The notes: a model not told the origin generated them from the sequence alone. 64,000 bases of DNA from DAHVFK01 sp963755395 (GCA_963755395.1 CAVWJJ010000004.1:372001-436000), one strand, 5' to 3'. Shown: positions 18,928 to 27,521, numbered from the stretch's first letter. Program-made: numbers and translations.

Positions 18928-19833
18928 ATGTCGGTAAGCACTGTCGGTGTCATAGGTCTGGGAGCGATGGGGGGCGGCGTGGCACGTTCGCTGCTGCGGG
19001 CGGGCTTTGCCGTGCGCGTGTGCGATACGCGACCCGACGCGCGCGCCGCCTTTGCCAAGGAGGGCGCGCAGGCCTTCGCGCTTGCGGCTGAAATGGCGCG
19101 GGGTTGCGCCGCCGTGATCGTGCTGGTCGTCAATTCGGAGCAGGCCGAGCGCGCGCTGTTCGGCCCTGGTGGCGCCGTCGAAGCGCTGGCGCCGGGCAGC
19201 GTGGTGATCATGAGCGTGACGGTCGCTCCGGAATTCGCGCGTTCGCTTGGAAGGCGTCTTGCCGAGCGGCGCATCGAGATGCTCGACGCTCCGGTATCGG
19301 GAGGCGCCGCCAGGGCGGCGCAGGGCCAGATGACGATCATGGGATCGGGCGCTCCCGCAAGCTTTGCCAAGGTCGAGAAGTTTCTGGCCGCGATTGCGCA
19401 AAAGGTCTATCGCCTGGGCGACGAGGTCGGCCCCGGTTCGACGGTCAAGATGATCAACCAGCTGCTGGCCGGGGTGCATATCGCCGCGGCTGCCGAGGCC
19501 ATGGCGCTGGGGATCAAGGCCGGCGCCGACCCAGCGACGCTTTACGAGGTGATCTCCAACAGCGCTGGATCGTCCTGGATGTTCCAGAATCGGGTGCCTC
19601 ATATCCTGGCCGGCGACTACACTCCGCTGTCGGCGGTCAACATCTTCGTCAAGGACCTGGGCATCGTGCTCGACGCTGCAAGGAAGCTCAGCTTTCCATT
19701 GCTGCTGACGGCGGCCGCGCATCAGATGTTTCTCGCGACCTCGGCCCACGGCCACGGCGGCGAGGACGATGCTGCCGTCATCAAGATGTTCGCGGCGCTC
19801 ACCGGCATTTCCCTGCCCGGGGCCGGCAAGTAG
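18928..19833 (+). CDS. ltnD: L-threonate dehydrogenase
   Basis: A 301-residue NAD-dependent dehydrogenase of the 3-hydroxyisobutyrate dehydrogenase family: Rossmann motif GVIGLGAMGGGVARSLLRAG, substrate loop DAPVSGGAARAAQGQMTIM, and the catalytic lysine in STVKMINQLLAG. In this operon context it should oxidise L-threonate (or D-erythronate) at C2 to a 2-oxo-tetronate. The ATG at 18928 has GGAGGA in front; an in-frame GTG at 18901 lacks such a site. First gene of a four-gene operon whose parts match the characterised ltnD/otnK/otnC/otnI pathway. Confidence 0.9.
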   Translation: MSVSTVGVIGLGAMGGGVARSLLRAGFAVRVCDTRPDARAAFAKEGAQAFALAAEMARGCAAVIVLVVNSEQAERALFGPGGAVEALAPGSVVIMSVTVAPEFARSLGRRLAERRIEMLDAPVSGGAARAAQGQMTIMGSGAPASFAKVEKFLAAIAQKVYRLGDEVGPGSTVKMINQLLAGVHIAAAAEAMALGIKAGADPATLYEVISNSAGSSWMFQNRVPHILAGDYTPLSAVNIFVKDLGIVLDAARKLSFPLLLTAAAHQMFLATSAHGHGGEDDAAVIKMFAALTGISLPGAGK

Positions 19834-19883
19834 AACAAGACCTGGTCTACGGCACGGTTTTCATCCATTACTGACGAGCGATC

Positions 19884-21140
19884 ATGCTACTGGGCTGCAT
19901 TGCCGACGACTTCACCGGCGCGACCGACCTTGCGAACATGCTCGTGGGAGGCGGCATGCGCTGCGTCCAGACGATCGGCGTGCCGCGGGGACCCGCGCCC
20001 GATGCCGATGCCGTGGTGGTTGCCCTCAAGTCGCGCACCATCGCGCCGCGGGACGCGGTCGAGCAGTCGCTCGCGGCGCTCGCCTGGCTCAGGGCCAACG
20101 GCTGCCGGCAATACTATTTCAAATACTGCTCCACGTTCGACTCGACGCCCAGGGGCAACATCGGCCCGGTGATCGATGCGCTCATGCAAGTCATGGGCAT
20201 CTCGTTCACGATCGCCTGCCCTGCGTTTCCCGAGAACGGGCGCACGATCTTTCGCGGCCACTTGTACGTCGGCGACGTGCTGTTGAGCGAATCGGGAATG
20301 AAGGATCATCCGCTTACGCCGATGAACGATGCCAATCTGGTGCGCGTGCTGCAGGCCCAGACCCGGCACAAAGTCGGCCTCGCGCGATACGACACGGTGG
20401 CCAGAGGCGCGGCGGCGCTGCGCGAGCGCTTCGCCGCCCTTCAGCGCGACGGCTACGGAATCGCGGTCGTCGACGCCCTTTCCAACGCCGACCTCGATAC
20501 GATCGGCGCGGCCTGTGCCGACATGCCGCTGGTCACGGCCGGCTCCGGGGTGGCGCTCGGATTGCCGGCCAACTTCCGCAAGGCCGGACAGCTCGCTCAC
20601 GCGGGCGAAGCGGCGCGCCTGCCGCGCGTCGACGGCTACGCGGGGATCGTCTCCGGCAGCTGCTCGGTCGCGACCAACGCGCAGGTGGCGGAGTGGATGA
20701 AGACGCGGCCGGCTATCCGGATCGATGCCCGCAGGCTCGCCGCCGGCGAGGCGCAGGTGCAGGCGGCGCTCGATTGGGCTCGCGCGCGGATCGCGCGCGA
20801 GCCGGTATTGGTCTACGCCACGAGCTTGCCGGAAGAGGTAAAAGCGGTTCAGGCCGAGCTCGGCACCGAGACCGCCGGCCGCATCATAGAGCACGCTCTG
20901 GCGGCCGTGGCGCGCGGCATGGTCGAGCTCGGCGCGCGCAAGCTCATCGTGGCCGGCGGCGAAACCGCGGGCGCGGTGGTCAACCGCCTCGGCATCCAGA
21001 CCTTGCGCATCGGACCGCAGATCGACCCGGGCGTGCCGTGGACGCTGTCCGCCGGCGAACCGGCGATCGCACTCGCGCTCAAGTCGGGGAACTTCGGGTC
21101 GACCGATTTCTTCGCCAAGGCGCTTGAGATGCTGTCATGA
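19884..21140 (+). CDS. otnK: 3-oxo-tetronate kinase (DUF1537 family)
   Basis: A 418-residue four-carbon acid sugar kinase. The N-terminal GCIADDFTGATDLANMLV is the DUF1537 signature, and the C-terminal nucleotide-binding domain has SGSCSVATNAQV and VAGGETAGAVVNRL. In the known pathway it phosphorylates 3-oxo-tetronate at O4. Full length for the family. It starts 50 bases after ltnD and ends overlapping the ATG of the aldolase gene (ATGA), so the pair is co-translated. Confidence 0.92.
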   Translation: MLLGCIADDFTGATDLANMLVGGGMRCVQTIGVPRGPAPDADAVVVALKSRTIAPRDAVEQSLAALAWLRANGCRQYYFKYCSTFDSTPRGNIGPVIDALMQVMGISFTIACPAFPENGRTIFRGHLYVGDVLLSESGMKDHPLTPMNDANLVRVLQAQTRHKVGLARYDTVARGAAALRERFAALQRDGYGIAVVDALSNADLDTIGAACADMPLVTAGSGVALGLPANFRKAGQLAHAGEAARLPRVDGYAGIVSGSCSVATNAQVAEWMKTRPAIRIDARRLAAGEAQVQAALDWARARIAREPVLVYATSLPEEVKAVQAELGTETAGRIIEHALAAVARGMVELGARKLIVAGGETAGAVVNRLGIQTLRIGPQIDPGVPWTLSAGEPAIALALKSGNFGSTDFFAKALEMLS

Positions 21141-21772
21141 GCGAAAGCAGCATGCGCGAGGAAGTCTGCGAGCTCGGGCGCTCGATCTTCGCGCGCGGGC
21201 TGACCCATGGCAGCACCGGCAATCTCAGCGCGAAGCTTGACGACGGGTGGCTGATTACGCCGACGGGGTCGAACCTCGGCAAGCTCGACCCGGCGCGCCT
21301 GGCCAAGCTCGACTGGCAAGGCCGGCTCATTTCCGGCGATGCACCGTCGAAAGAGAGCTTCCTGCATCTCGCCATGTACCAGGAGCGGCCTGGCAATGCC
21401 GCGGTGGTGCATCTTCACGCGACCCATTCGGTAGCCGTTTCGGTGCTCGAGGACGTCGATCCGGACGACGTGCTGCCCCCGATCACCGCGTATTACGTGA
21501 TGCGCGTGGGCCGCCTGCCGCTGGTGCCGTACTTCGCCCCCGGCGACCTCAAGCTCGCCGATGCCGTGCGCCGCTTCGCCGGCAAGCACCACGCGCTGCT
21601 GCTCGCCAACCACGGCCCGGTCGTGGGCGGTTCAAGCCTCGCCGCGGCGGCCGACGCCGCGGAAGAACTCGAGGCCACTGCAAAGCTGTATCTCCTGCTG
21701 GCGGGGCGCCGCCTGAAGACGCTCAGCCGGACGCAGGTCGAGGAAATCAGGACCCGGTATCCGATCAAGTAG
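21137..21772 (+). CDS. otnC: 3-oxo-tetronate 4-phosphate decarboxylase (class II aldolase fold)
   Basis: A 211-residue class II aldolase/adducin-fold protein. Zinc ligands are visible in VVHLHATHSVAVS near residue 95 and in the later ANHGPVVGG near residue 158; the phosphate-binding region THGSTGNLSAKL is near residue 17. In this pathway it decarboxylates 3-oxo-tetronate 4-phosphate to dihydroxyacetone phosphate. The assignment rests on operon context, because related aldolases such as fuculose-phosphate aldolase share the fold. Confidence 0.9.
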   Translation: MSESSMREEVCELGRSIFARGLTHGSTGNLSAKLDDGWLITPTGSNLGKLDPARLAKLDWQGRLISGDAPSKESFLHLAMYQERPGNAAVVHLHATHSVAVSVLEDVDPDDVLPPITAYYVMRVGRLPLVPYFAPGDLKLADAVRRFAGKHHALLLANHGPVVGGSSLAAAADAAEELEATAKLYLLLAGRRLKTLSRTQVEEIRTRYPIK

Positions 21773-21782
21773 GAGGCGCGCC

Positions 21783-22565
21783 ATGCCGAAATTCGCCGCG
21801 AATCTCTCGATGATGTATCAGGAGCACGATTTTCTAGATCGCTTCGCCGCCGCGGCGAAGGACGGCTTCAAGGGGGTCGAGTTTTTGTTTCCCTACGACT
21901 ACCCGCCGACCGAAATCAAGGCGCGACTGACTGGCAACGGTCTCACCCAGGCGCTGTTCAATGCGCCGCCGGGCGACTGGAGCAAAGGCGAACGCGGGAT
22001 GGCTTCCCTGCCGGGGCGCGAGGACGGGTTTCGTCGCTCGTTCGAACAGGCGCTGGCCTACGCGCGCGTGCTCGGCAACGCGCGGCTGCACGTGATGGCG
22101 GGGCTCATCGCGCCCGGCGCCGAGCGAGCGCGTCACCACGACACTTATGTGAAGAACCTCGCCTGGGCCGCCGATCAGGCGGCGCCTCTCGGCATCACCT
22201 GCGTGATCGAGCCGATCAATACACGCGACATCCCCGGCTTCTACCTGAATACCCAGGCCGAGGCGCATGCGATCTGCGCCGAGACGGGGAAGACCAACGT
22301 CAAGGTGCAGATGGACTTTTATCACTGCCAGATCGTCGAGGGCGACCTGGCCATGAGGCTCAAGCAGCACTTCGCCGGCGTGGGCCACATCCAGATCGCA
22401 GGCGTGCCCGAACGGCACGAGCCGGACGTCGGCGAGATCAACTATCCGTACCTGTTCTCCCTCATGGATCAGCTCGGCTACGACGGGTGGGTCGGGTGCG
22501 AGTACCGCCCGCGAGGCGGGACCCGCGCGGGCCTCGGCTGGCTTGCGCCGTATCTCCTGGCTTGA
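21783..22565 (+). CDS. otnI: 2-oxo-tetronate isomerase (hydroxypyruvate isomerase family)
   Basis: A 260-residue TIM-barrel isomerase of the Hyi/OtnI family: MPKFAANLSMMYQEHDFLDR at the start, VIEPINTRDIPGFYLNT with the metal-binding glutamate, QMDFYHCQIVEGD, HIQIAGVPERHEPDVGEI and a final GCEYRPRGGT. It should interconvert 2-oxo- and 3-oxo-tetronate, feeding OtnK. A GGAGG sequence precedes the ATG. It closes the operon; no transporter or regulator gene is adjacent. Confidence 0.9.
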   Translation: MPKFAANLSMMYQEHDFLDRFAAAAKDGFKGVEFLFPYDYPPTEIKARLTGNGLTQALFNAPPGDWSKGERGMASLPGREDGFRRSFEQALAYARVLGNARLHVMAGLIAPGAERARHHDTYVKNLAWAADQAAPLGITCVIEPINTRDIPGFYLNTQAEAHAICAETGKTNVKVQMDFYHCQIVEGDLAMRLKQHFAGVGHIQIAGVPERHEPDVGEINYPYLFSLMDQLGYDGWVGCEYRPRGGTRAGLGWLAPYLLA

Positions 22566-22646
22566 CCCCGATATTCGCGCCGCCCGCGGGGCGACTCCGC
22601 GCGCAGGCGGCAGGCGGTAGAATCCCGCCCTTCGGAAGGAGTCATC

Positions 22647-23627
22647 ATGCAGCAGGAAGACATGGTTCCCGTGACCATCCTGACGGGATTCCTGGGAAGC
22701 GGCAAGACCACGCTGCTGAACCGTATCCTGAAGGAAGACCACGGCCGTCGCGTTGCCGTGATCGAGAACGAGTTCGGCGAGGTCGGGGTCGACAACGACA
22801 TCATCGAAAGCGGCGACGAGCAGATCGTCGAGATGAACAACGGGTGCATTTGCTGCACCGTGCGGGGCGACCTGATCCGGATCCTGGGCGAACTCAAGCA
22901 ACGACGCAGCCAGGGCGCGCTCAGGTTCGACCGCGTGGTGATCGAGACCACCGGCATGGCCGACCCGGGCCCGGTGGCGCAGACATTCTTCACCGACGAG
23001 GAGATCGCGAACTACTATCTGCTCGACTCGATCATCACCCTGGTCGACGCCAAGCATGCCGACAAGCAGCTTGACGAGTTCCACGAGGCGCAGGAGCAGG
23101 TCGGCTTCGCCGACCGGATCCTCATGTCAAAGACCGATCTGGTCGACGAAGACGAGGTGAAGAGGCTCTCGGAGCGCATCCGCCTGATGAACCCGCGTGC
23201 CCCGATCAAGAAGGTGCATTTCGGCGAGGCGTCGCTCGACGACGTGCTCGACATCCGCGGCTTCAACCTGAACGCGATCCTCGACCTGGACCCCGAGTTC
23301 CTGACCGACATCCATCACGAGCACCACGACGAGGTCGAGTCGTTCGTGTTCCGCTCGGACAAGGCTTTCGATGGCGACAAGCTGGAGCAGTTCCTGTCCG
23401 GCATGATCCAGGTCTACGGCCCCGACCTGCTGCGCTACAAAGGGGTGCTGTGGATGAAGGGCAATCCGCGCCGGGTGGTCTTCCAGGGCGTGCACATGAT
23501 GATGGGCGGCGATCTCGGCAAGCCCTGGGGCAAGGGGGAGAAGAAGCGGTCGGTGCTGGTATTCATCGGCAAGAAGCTGCCGCGGGACCTTTTTATCGCC
23601 GGCCTGGAGCAGTGCCTGGCGAAGTGA
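22647..23627 (+). CDS. COG0523 / CobW-type metal-binding GTPase
   Basis: A 326-residue G3E-family P-loop GTPase. Walker A is TGFLGSGKTTLLN, the metal-binding site is CICC (residues 70-73), and switch regions ENEFGEVGVDND and ETTGMADPGP follow, with an NKxD-like SKTD and a C-terminal CobW domain. A histidine-rich patch (DIHHEHHDEVE) fits metal binding. Such proteins act as zinc or other metal chaperones. A TAGAAT hexamer lies at 22618-22623 and AAGGAG precedes the ATG. The metal and client are not identifiable from sequence. Confidence 0.9.
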   Translation: MQQEDMVPVTILTGFLGSGKTTLLNRILKEDHGRRVAVIENEFGEVGVDNDIIESGDEQIVEMNNGCICCTVRGDLIRILGELKQRRSQGALRFDRVVIETTGMADPGPVAQTFFTDEEIANYYLLDSIITLVDAKHADKQLDEFHEAQEQVGFADRILMSKTDLVDEDEVKRLSERIRLMNPRAPIKKVHFGEASLDDVLDIRGFNLNAILDLDPEFLTDIHHEHHDEVESFVFRSDKAFDGDKLEQFLSGMIQVYGPDLLRYKGVLWMKGNPRRVVFQGVHMMMGGDLGKPWGKGEKKRSVLVFIGKKLPRDLFIAGLEQCLAK

Positions 23628-23649
23628 CACGACGCGAGCGGGGGACGAC

Positions 23650-24348
23650 ATGAGTTACGGTGCCGGCGACAAGCATTCGCGCGATTCGCGTGGCAGGAAG
23701 GCAGGCAAGTCCCCGGACGTAACGGACAGGCTGCCGCTCGGCTGGCAAACCGAGCGCACACAACGCACGCAGGTCGGCACCGACTCGCGCCTGAACATCG
23801 AGGTGGTCTCGGCATCCTCCGAGCTCGCGACTGAGGTCGAAGAGGCGGCGATCCTGTACGCCAATGCGCAGAATGCGGAGGCCAAACGCGGCCTCGCGCG
23901 CGCGGTGAATAAGGAAAGCCTGGCCCCCGCGGCGGAGCGCCTGTGGCTGATGCTGCTCGACCTGCATCGCGAGCTGGGCGAGCGCGAGGCGTTCGCGGAC
24001 CGCGCGCGAGAGCATGCGAGGCGCTTCGAATGCGAACCGCCGCTGTTCGACATCGACCTGGCTCCGCCGGCGGTAGATTCGCTCGCCGTACCGCGCGAAA
24101 TCATCGGCCATGCGAAGGCCTATCTCGGCGTGGCCGCCGAGGCCGGCGCCAGCCGCACGCGGGTCCAGGTCGATTGCTCGAGCCTGAAGCGCGTCGATTT
24201 TGGCTCGGCGGCCGCGCTGCTCAATCTCGCCGCCGACCGGATCCGCAGCGGGGGGCGGCTCGAGCTCGACAACGTGAACCAGCTGGTTGCGGCGCTGTTC
24301 GAGGTGATGAGGGTCTCGGCGCTCGCCAAGGTCACCACCCGCAACTGA
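23650..24348 (+). CDS. STAS-domain protein preceding hslVU
   Basis: A 232-residue cytoplasmic protein. Residues 1-45 are polar and probably disordered. The middle is helical (EEAAILYANAQNAEAKRGLA), and residues 130-232 form a STAS-like domain (VQVDCSSLKRVDFGSAAALLNL, then VNQLVAALFEVM). The conserved serine of anti-sigma-antagonist STAS domains is plausibly in VDFGSAA. The function is unknown. It is eight bases upstream of hslV, suggesting co-expression with the protease. Confidence 0.8.
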   Translation: MSYGAGDKHSRDSRGRKAGKSPDVTDRLPLGWQTERTQRTQVGTDSRLNIEVVSASSELATEVEEAAILYANAQNAEAKRGLARAVNKESLAPAAERLWLMLLDLHRELGEREAFADRAREHARRFECEPPLFDIDLAPPAVDSLAVPREIIGHAKAYLGVAAEAGASRTRVQVDCSSLKRVDFGSAAALLNLAADRIRSGGRLELDNVNQLVAALFEVMRVSALAKVTTRN

Positions 24349-24356
24349 AGGACACC

Positions 24357-24893
24357 ATGGAACAACTGCACGGCACCACGATCCTGTCGGTCCGCCGCGG
24401 CGTCGACGTCGCCCTCGGCGGCGACGGGCAGGTGACGCTCGGCAACATCGTGCTCAAGGCGGGCGCGCGCAAGGTGCGGCGGCTTTACAACGACCGCATC
24501 CTGGCGGGGTTCGCCGGTGGCACCGCCGACGCCTTCACCCTGTTCGAGCGCTTCGAGGCCAAGCTGGACATGCACCAGGGCAATGTCCTGCGCTCGGCGG
24601 TCGAGCTGGCCAAGGACTGGCGCACCGACCGGATCCTGCGGCGGCTCGAGGCGATGCTCGCCGTGGCCGACCGAGAGCACTCGCTGATCATTACCGGCAT
24701 GGGCGACGTGCTCGAGCCTGAGCTGGGAATCGTCGCGATCGGCTCGGGCGGCCCCTACGCCCAGAGCGCGGCACGCGCGTTGCTGGAGAACACTTCGCTC
24801 GCTGCGCGCGAGATCGTGGACAAGTCGCTCGCGATCGCCGCCGATCTCTGCATCTACACCAACAACCAGCGCGTCATCGAGGTGCTCGAGTGA
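24357..24893 (+). CDS. hslV: ATP-dependent protease proteolytic subunit HslV
   Basis: A 178-residue proteasome-like peptidase. The N-terminal MEQLHGTTILSVRR gives the catalytic threonine after propeptide removal, a normal arrangement. VALGGDGQVTLGN and AIGSGGPYAQSAARALLENT are conserved. It forms the HslVU heat-shock protease with the next gene product. The stop overlaps the GTG start of hslU. Confidence 0.96.
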   Translation: MEQLHGTTILSVRRGVDVALGGDGQVTLGNIVLKAGARKVRRLYNDRILAGFAGGTADAFTLFERFEAKLDMHQGNVLRSAVELAKDWRTDRILRRLEAMLAVADREHSLIITGMGDVLEPELGIVAIGSGGPYAQSAARALLENTSLAAREIVDKSLAIAADLCIYTNNQRVIEVLE

Positions 24894-26203
24894 GCCAGAT
24901 GACGCCGCAGGAGATCGTGCACGAGCTGGAAAAGCACATCGTGGGCCAGGCCAAGGCCAAGCGTGCGGTTGCGATCGCCCTCAGGAACCGCTGGCGCCGA
25001 CAGCAGGTTGCCGAGCCGCTGCGGCAGGAGATCACGCCCAAGAACATCCTCATGATCGGGCCTACCGGCGTGGGCAAGACGGAGATCGCGCGCCGTCTGG
25101 CGCGCCTGGCGGGGGCGCCTTTCATCAAGGTCGAGGCGACCAAGTTCACCGAGGTCGGCTACGTCGGGCGCGACGTCGACACCATCGTGCGCGACCTGGT
25201 CGAGATCAGCATCAAGCAAACGCGCGAGCAGGCGATGCGCGCGGTGCGCGCCCGCGCTCAGGACGCGGCCGAGGAGCGGGTGCTGGACGCGCTGCTGCCG
25301 CCGGCGCGCGGGGTCGAGGCCGAAGAGAGCGCAACGCGCCAGAAATTCCGCAAGAAGCTGCGCGAGGGGGAGCTCGACGACAAGGAAATCGAGCTCGAGC
25401 TCGCCGTCAGCGCGCAGCAGATGGAGATCCTCGCGCCGCCCGGGATGGAGGAGCTGACCTCGCAGATCCAGGGCATGTTCCAGAACCTCGCCGGCGGGCG
25501 CAGAAAGCTGCGCAAGCTGCGCATCCGCGAGGCGCTGCAGCTGCTGACGGACGAGGAGGCCGCGCGGCTGGTGAACGACGACGACCTTAAGGCCAAGGCG
25601 CTCGCCAACGCCGAACAGAACGGCATCGTGTTTCTGGACGAGATCGACAAGATCGCCAGTCGCAGCGAGATCGGCAGCGCCGACGTCTCCCGCCAGGGCG
25701 TGCAGCGCGACCTGTTGCCGCTGGTCGAAGGCACCACCGTCGCGACCAAATACGGCATGGTCAAGACCGATCACATCCTGTTCATCGCCTCGGGTGCGTT
25801 CCACCTCGCCAAGCCCTCCGACCTCATTCCGGAGCTGCAGGGAAGGTTGCCGATCCGGGTCGAGCTCGATTCGCTTTCGGTGGACGACTTCGAGCAGATC
25901 CTGACCTCGACCGACGCGAGCCTGGTCAAGCAGTACCAGGCGCTACTCGCCACCGAAGGCGTTACGCTCGAGTTCCGTCCGGAGGGAGTCCGGCGGCTGG
26001 CCGAAATCGCGTTCCAGGTGAACGAAAAAACCGAGAATATCGGCGCGCGGCGGCTTTATACCGTGCTCGAGAAGCTGCTCGAGGAAATATCCTTCGAGGC
26101 AGGCAGGCGAGGCGCGGCGACGGTCACGATCGATGCGGCCTATGTCGACGCCCGCCTGGCCGAGCTGGCAAAGAACGAGGATCTGGCGCGCTACGTGCTC
26201 TGA
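24890..26203 (+). CDS. hslU: HslUV protease ATPase subunit HslU
   Basis: A 437-residue AAA+ unfoldase partner of HslV. Walker A is GPTGVGKTEIARRLA near residue 59, the pore motif GYVG follows in FTEVGYVGRDVD, the intermediate domain spans about 110-240, and Walker B is VFLDEIDK near 246. The C-terminal sensor-2 region and the terminal EDLARYVL tail, which docks into HslV, are present. The GTG start overlaps the hslV stop. Its 3' end overlaps the convergent anti-sigma gene by 13 bases. Confidence 0.96.
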   Translation: MSQMTPQEIVHELEKHIVGQAKAKRAVAIALRNRWRRQQVAEPLRQEITPKNILMIGPTGVGKTEIARRLARLAGAPFIKVEATKFTEVGYVGRDVDTIVRDLVEISIKQTREQAMRAVRARAQDAAEERVLDALLPPARGVEAEESATRQKFRKKLREGELDDKEIELELAVSAQQMEILAPPGMEELTSQIQGMFQNLAGGRRKLRKLRIREALQLLTDEEAARLVNDDDLKAKALANAEQNGIVFLDEIDKIASRSEIGSADVSRQGVQRDLLPLVEGTTVATKYGMVKTDHILFIASGAFHLAKPSDLIPELQGRLPIRVELDSLSVDDFEQILTSTDASLVKQYQALLATEGVTLEFRPEGVRRLAEIAFQVNEKTENIGARRLYTVLEKLLEEISFEAGRRGAATVTIDAAYVDARLAELAKNEDLARYVL

Positions 26204-26406
26204 GGGCCGGTCTCGCGCGGGCGGTCGGCCTCGGCGAGCTGTCGCACCGCCTGGCGCAGAAGCTTCATTTGTCGGTCAAAGTTTCCGCAGCCCTCGCAGA
26301 TCGCGAAGTGAACGCGCAGCGCGACCCGCTCGCCGAAGCCGAGCCTGCGATCCAGGCCCTGCGAGACCAGGCGCGTCACTTCCCTGCACGGCAGCATCAG
26401 CTTCAT
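26191..26406 (-). CDS. Small zinc-finger anti-sigma factor (zf-HC2 type)
   Basis: A 71-residue protein with the H-x3-C-x2-C zinc-binding pattern of ZAS-type anti-sigma factors (VHFAICEGCGNF, residues about 38-49). It has no transmembrane helix, so it is a soluble cytoplasmic regulator. Its ATG overlaps the stop of the ECF sigma gene (ATGA), as for cognate sigma/anti-sigma pairs. The ligand or stress it senses is unknown; soluble zinc-finger anti-sigmas often respond to thiol oxidation. Confidence 0.8.
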   Translation of the reverse strand: MKLMLPCREVTRLVSQGLDRRLGFGERVALRVHFAICEGCGNFDRQMKLLRQAVRQLAEADRPRETGPQST

Positions 26407-26999
26407 TTCCAGGTCTGCTCCAGGCACAGGCGCAGCGCCATGCGCGCCCGATACAGCATCACCCAGCAGTTGGTCGCGGTGATCCCGAGTTCCTTACAGA
26501 TCTCTTCAGTCTCCAGCCCCATGTGCTCGCGCATCATGAATGCGCGCGCGGTCCTCGCCGGCAGCTGCGCGAGGCAGGCCTCGAGCGCGGCGAAGAACTG
26601 AGACCGCTCGAGCGCGCCGTCCGGGCGCTCCCAGGCCGAAGGGGCCTCGGCCCAGTGGCCGCGCGGGTCGAACAGGGGGTCGAACTCGGATCCGTCGCCC
26701 TCGGGCTCGAGCGCCATGGCGGGCTCGCGGCTCGAGCGCCGGATCGCGTCGACGATCTTGTGCTTCAGGATCCCGGTCAGCCAGGTACGCAGGCTGGAGC
26801 GGCCGTCGTATCCCGCCCCGCCTGCGAGCGCGGCGAGCAGCGCCTCCTGCACGCAGTCCTCGGCCTGGTCGGCGTCGCGCAGCTGGAGGGAGGCGTAGCG
26901 CAGCAGATAGGCGCGCTGCCCCTCGAGCTGGGCACGGAAGTCGCTGGTCGGGGGCATAAGGGGCGCCGGGGGGGTTGAAACGCAGCTGCCGCGCCCCAT
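26403..26999 (-). CDS. ECF-type RNA polymerase sigma factor
   Basis: Up to 198 residues. Region 2 is seen in ADQAEDCVQEALLAAL and SSLRTWLTGILKHKIVDAIR. A longer than usual acidic linker follows (PEGDGSEFDPLFDP), then region 4 with LPARTARAFMMREHMG, ETEEICKELGITATNCWVML and YRARMALRLCLEQ. The ATG at 26999 has an AAGG at proper distance; an in-frame ATG at 26957 gives 184 residues. It is coupled to a zinc-finger anti-sigma gene. No target promoter is evident. It is transcribed divergently from hsp20. Confidence 0.88.
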   Translation of the reverse strand: MGRGSCVSTPPAPLMPPTSDFRAQLEGQRAYLLRYASLQLRDADQAEDCVQEALLAALAGGAGYDGRSSLRTWLTGILKHKIVDAIRRSSREPAMALEPEGDGSEFDPLFDPRGHWAEAPSAWERPDGALERSQFFAALEACLAQLPARTARAFMMREHMGLETEEICKELGITATNCWVMLYRARMALRLCLEQTWK

Positions 27000-27001
27000 T
27001 T
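26974..27001 (+). promoter_or_regulatory. Sigma-32 (heat-shock) type promoter for hsp20
   Basis: GTTGAAA (26974-26980), a 13-base spacer and CCCCATTT (26994-27001) match the sigma-32 consensus CTTGAAA-N13-CCCCAT-T at nearly every position. The Hsp20 gene starts 44 bases downstream with a good Shine-Dalgarno. The element overlaps the 5' end of the sigma gene on the other strand. RpoH is encoded in the same window at 48.9-49.8 kb. Confidence 0.75.
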
Positions 27002-27044
27002 TGGACCTTGCAGGAACAGCTGATTACCCGCAAAGGAGACGCTT

Positions 27045-27470
27045 ATGAGCAATGTTACCCGATTCGACCCATTTAACGACCTGGTCGACGACCTGTTCAA
27101 GGGCTTCCTGGTGCGGCCAATGTACAACGAGGCCCGCGCCGAGCTGCCGCGAATGAAAGTCGACGTCGCCGAGAAGAACGGCGCCTACCTTGTCAGCGCC
27201 GAGCTACCCGGCGTGCGCAAGGATGACATCCAGGTCACCATCGACGGCGCACAAGTCACGCTTAGCGCCGAGGTGAAGCGGGAGAAAGAGGTCGCCGAGG
27301 ACGAGCAGGTGCTGCATTCCGAGCGCCTGTACGGCAAGGTGAGCCGCAGCTTCGCGCTGCCGCAGGAAATCGACGAGGCCGCCGCCGAGGCGAAGTTCCG
27401 CGACGGCGTACTCGAGCTGACGCTGCCGAAGAAGGCGGCGGCTGCGCGCAAGCAGATCGCGATAAACTGA
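27045..27470 (+). CDS. Small heat-shock protein, Hsp20 family
   Basis: A 141-residue ATP-independent chaperone. The alpha-crystallin domain runs from about residue 35 (MKVDVAEKNGAYLVSAELPG) to 130 with KFRDGVLELTLPKK, and the C-terminus carries the I-x-I motif (QIAIN) that links subunits. GGAG lies at proper distance before the ATG, a sigma-32 promoter lies upstream and a strong terminator follows, so it is a single-gene heat-shock unit. Confidence 0.95.
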   Translation: MSNVTRFDPFNDLVDDLFKGFLVRPMYNEARAELPRMKVDVAEKNGAYLVSAELPGVRKDDIQVTIDGAQVTLSAEVKREKEVAEDEQVLHSERLYGKVSRSFALPQEIDEAAAEAKFRDGVLELTLPKKAAAARKQIAIN

Positions 27471-27492
27471 GGCGACGGGCAGCGTGACCGAA

Positions 27493-27521
27493 GGGCCGGC
27501 GACCGCCGGCCCTTTTTCTTT
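27493..27521 (+). terminator. Intrinsic terminator after hsp20
   Basis: A perfect 8-base-pair GC stem, GGGCCGGC-GACC-GCCGGCCC (27493-27512), is followed by TTTTTCTTT. It separates hsp20 from argB, whose ATG is only 17 bases beyond the tail. Confidence 0.92.
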
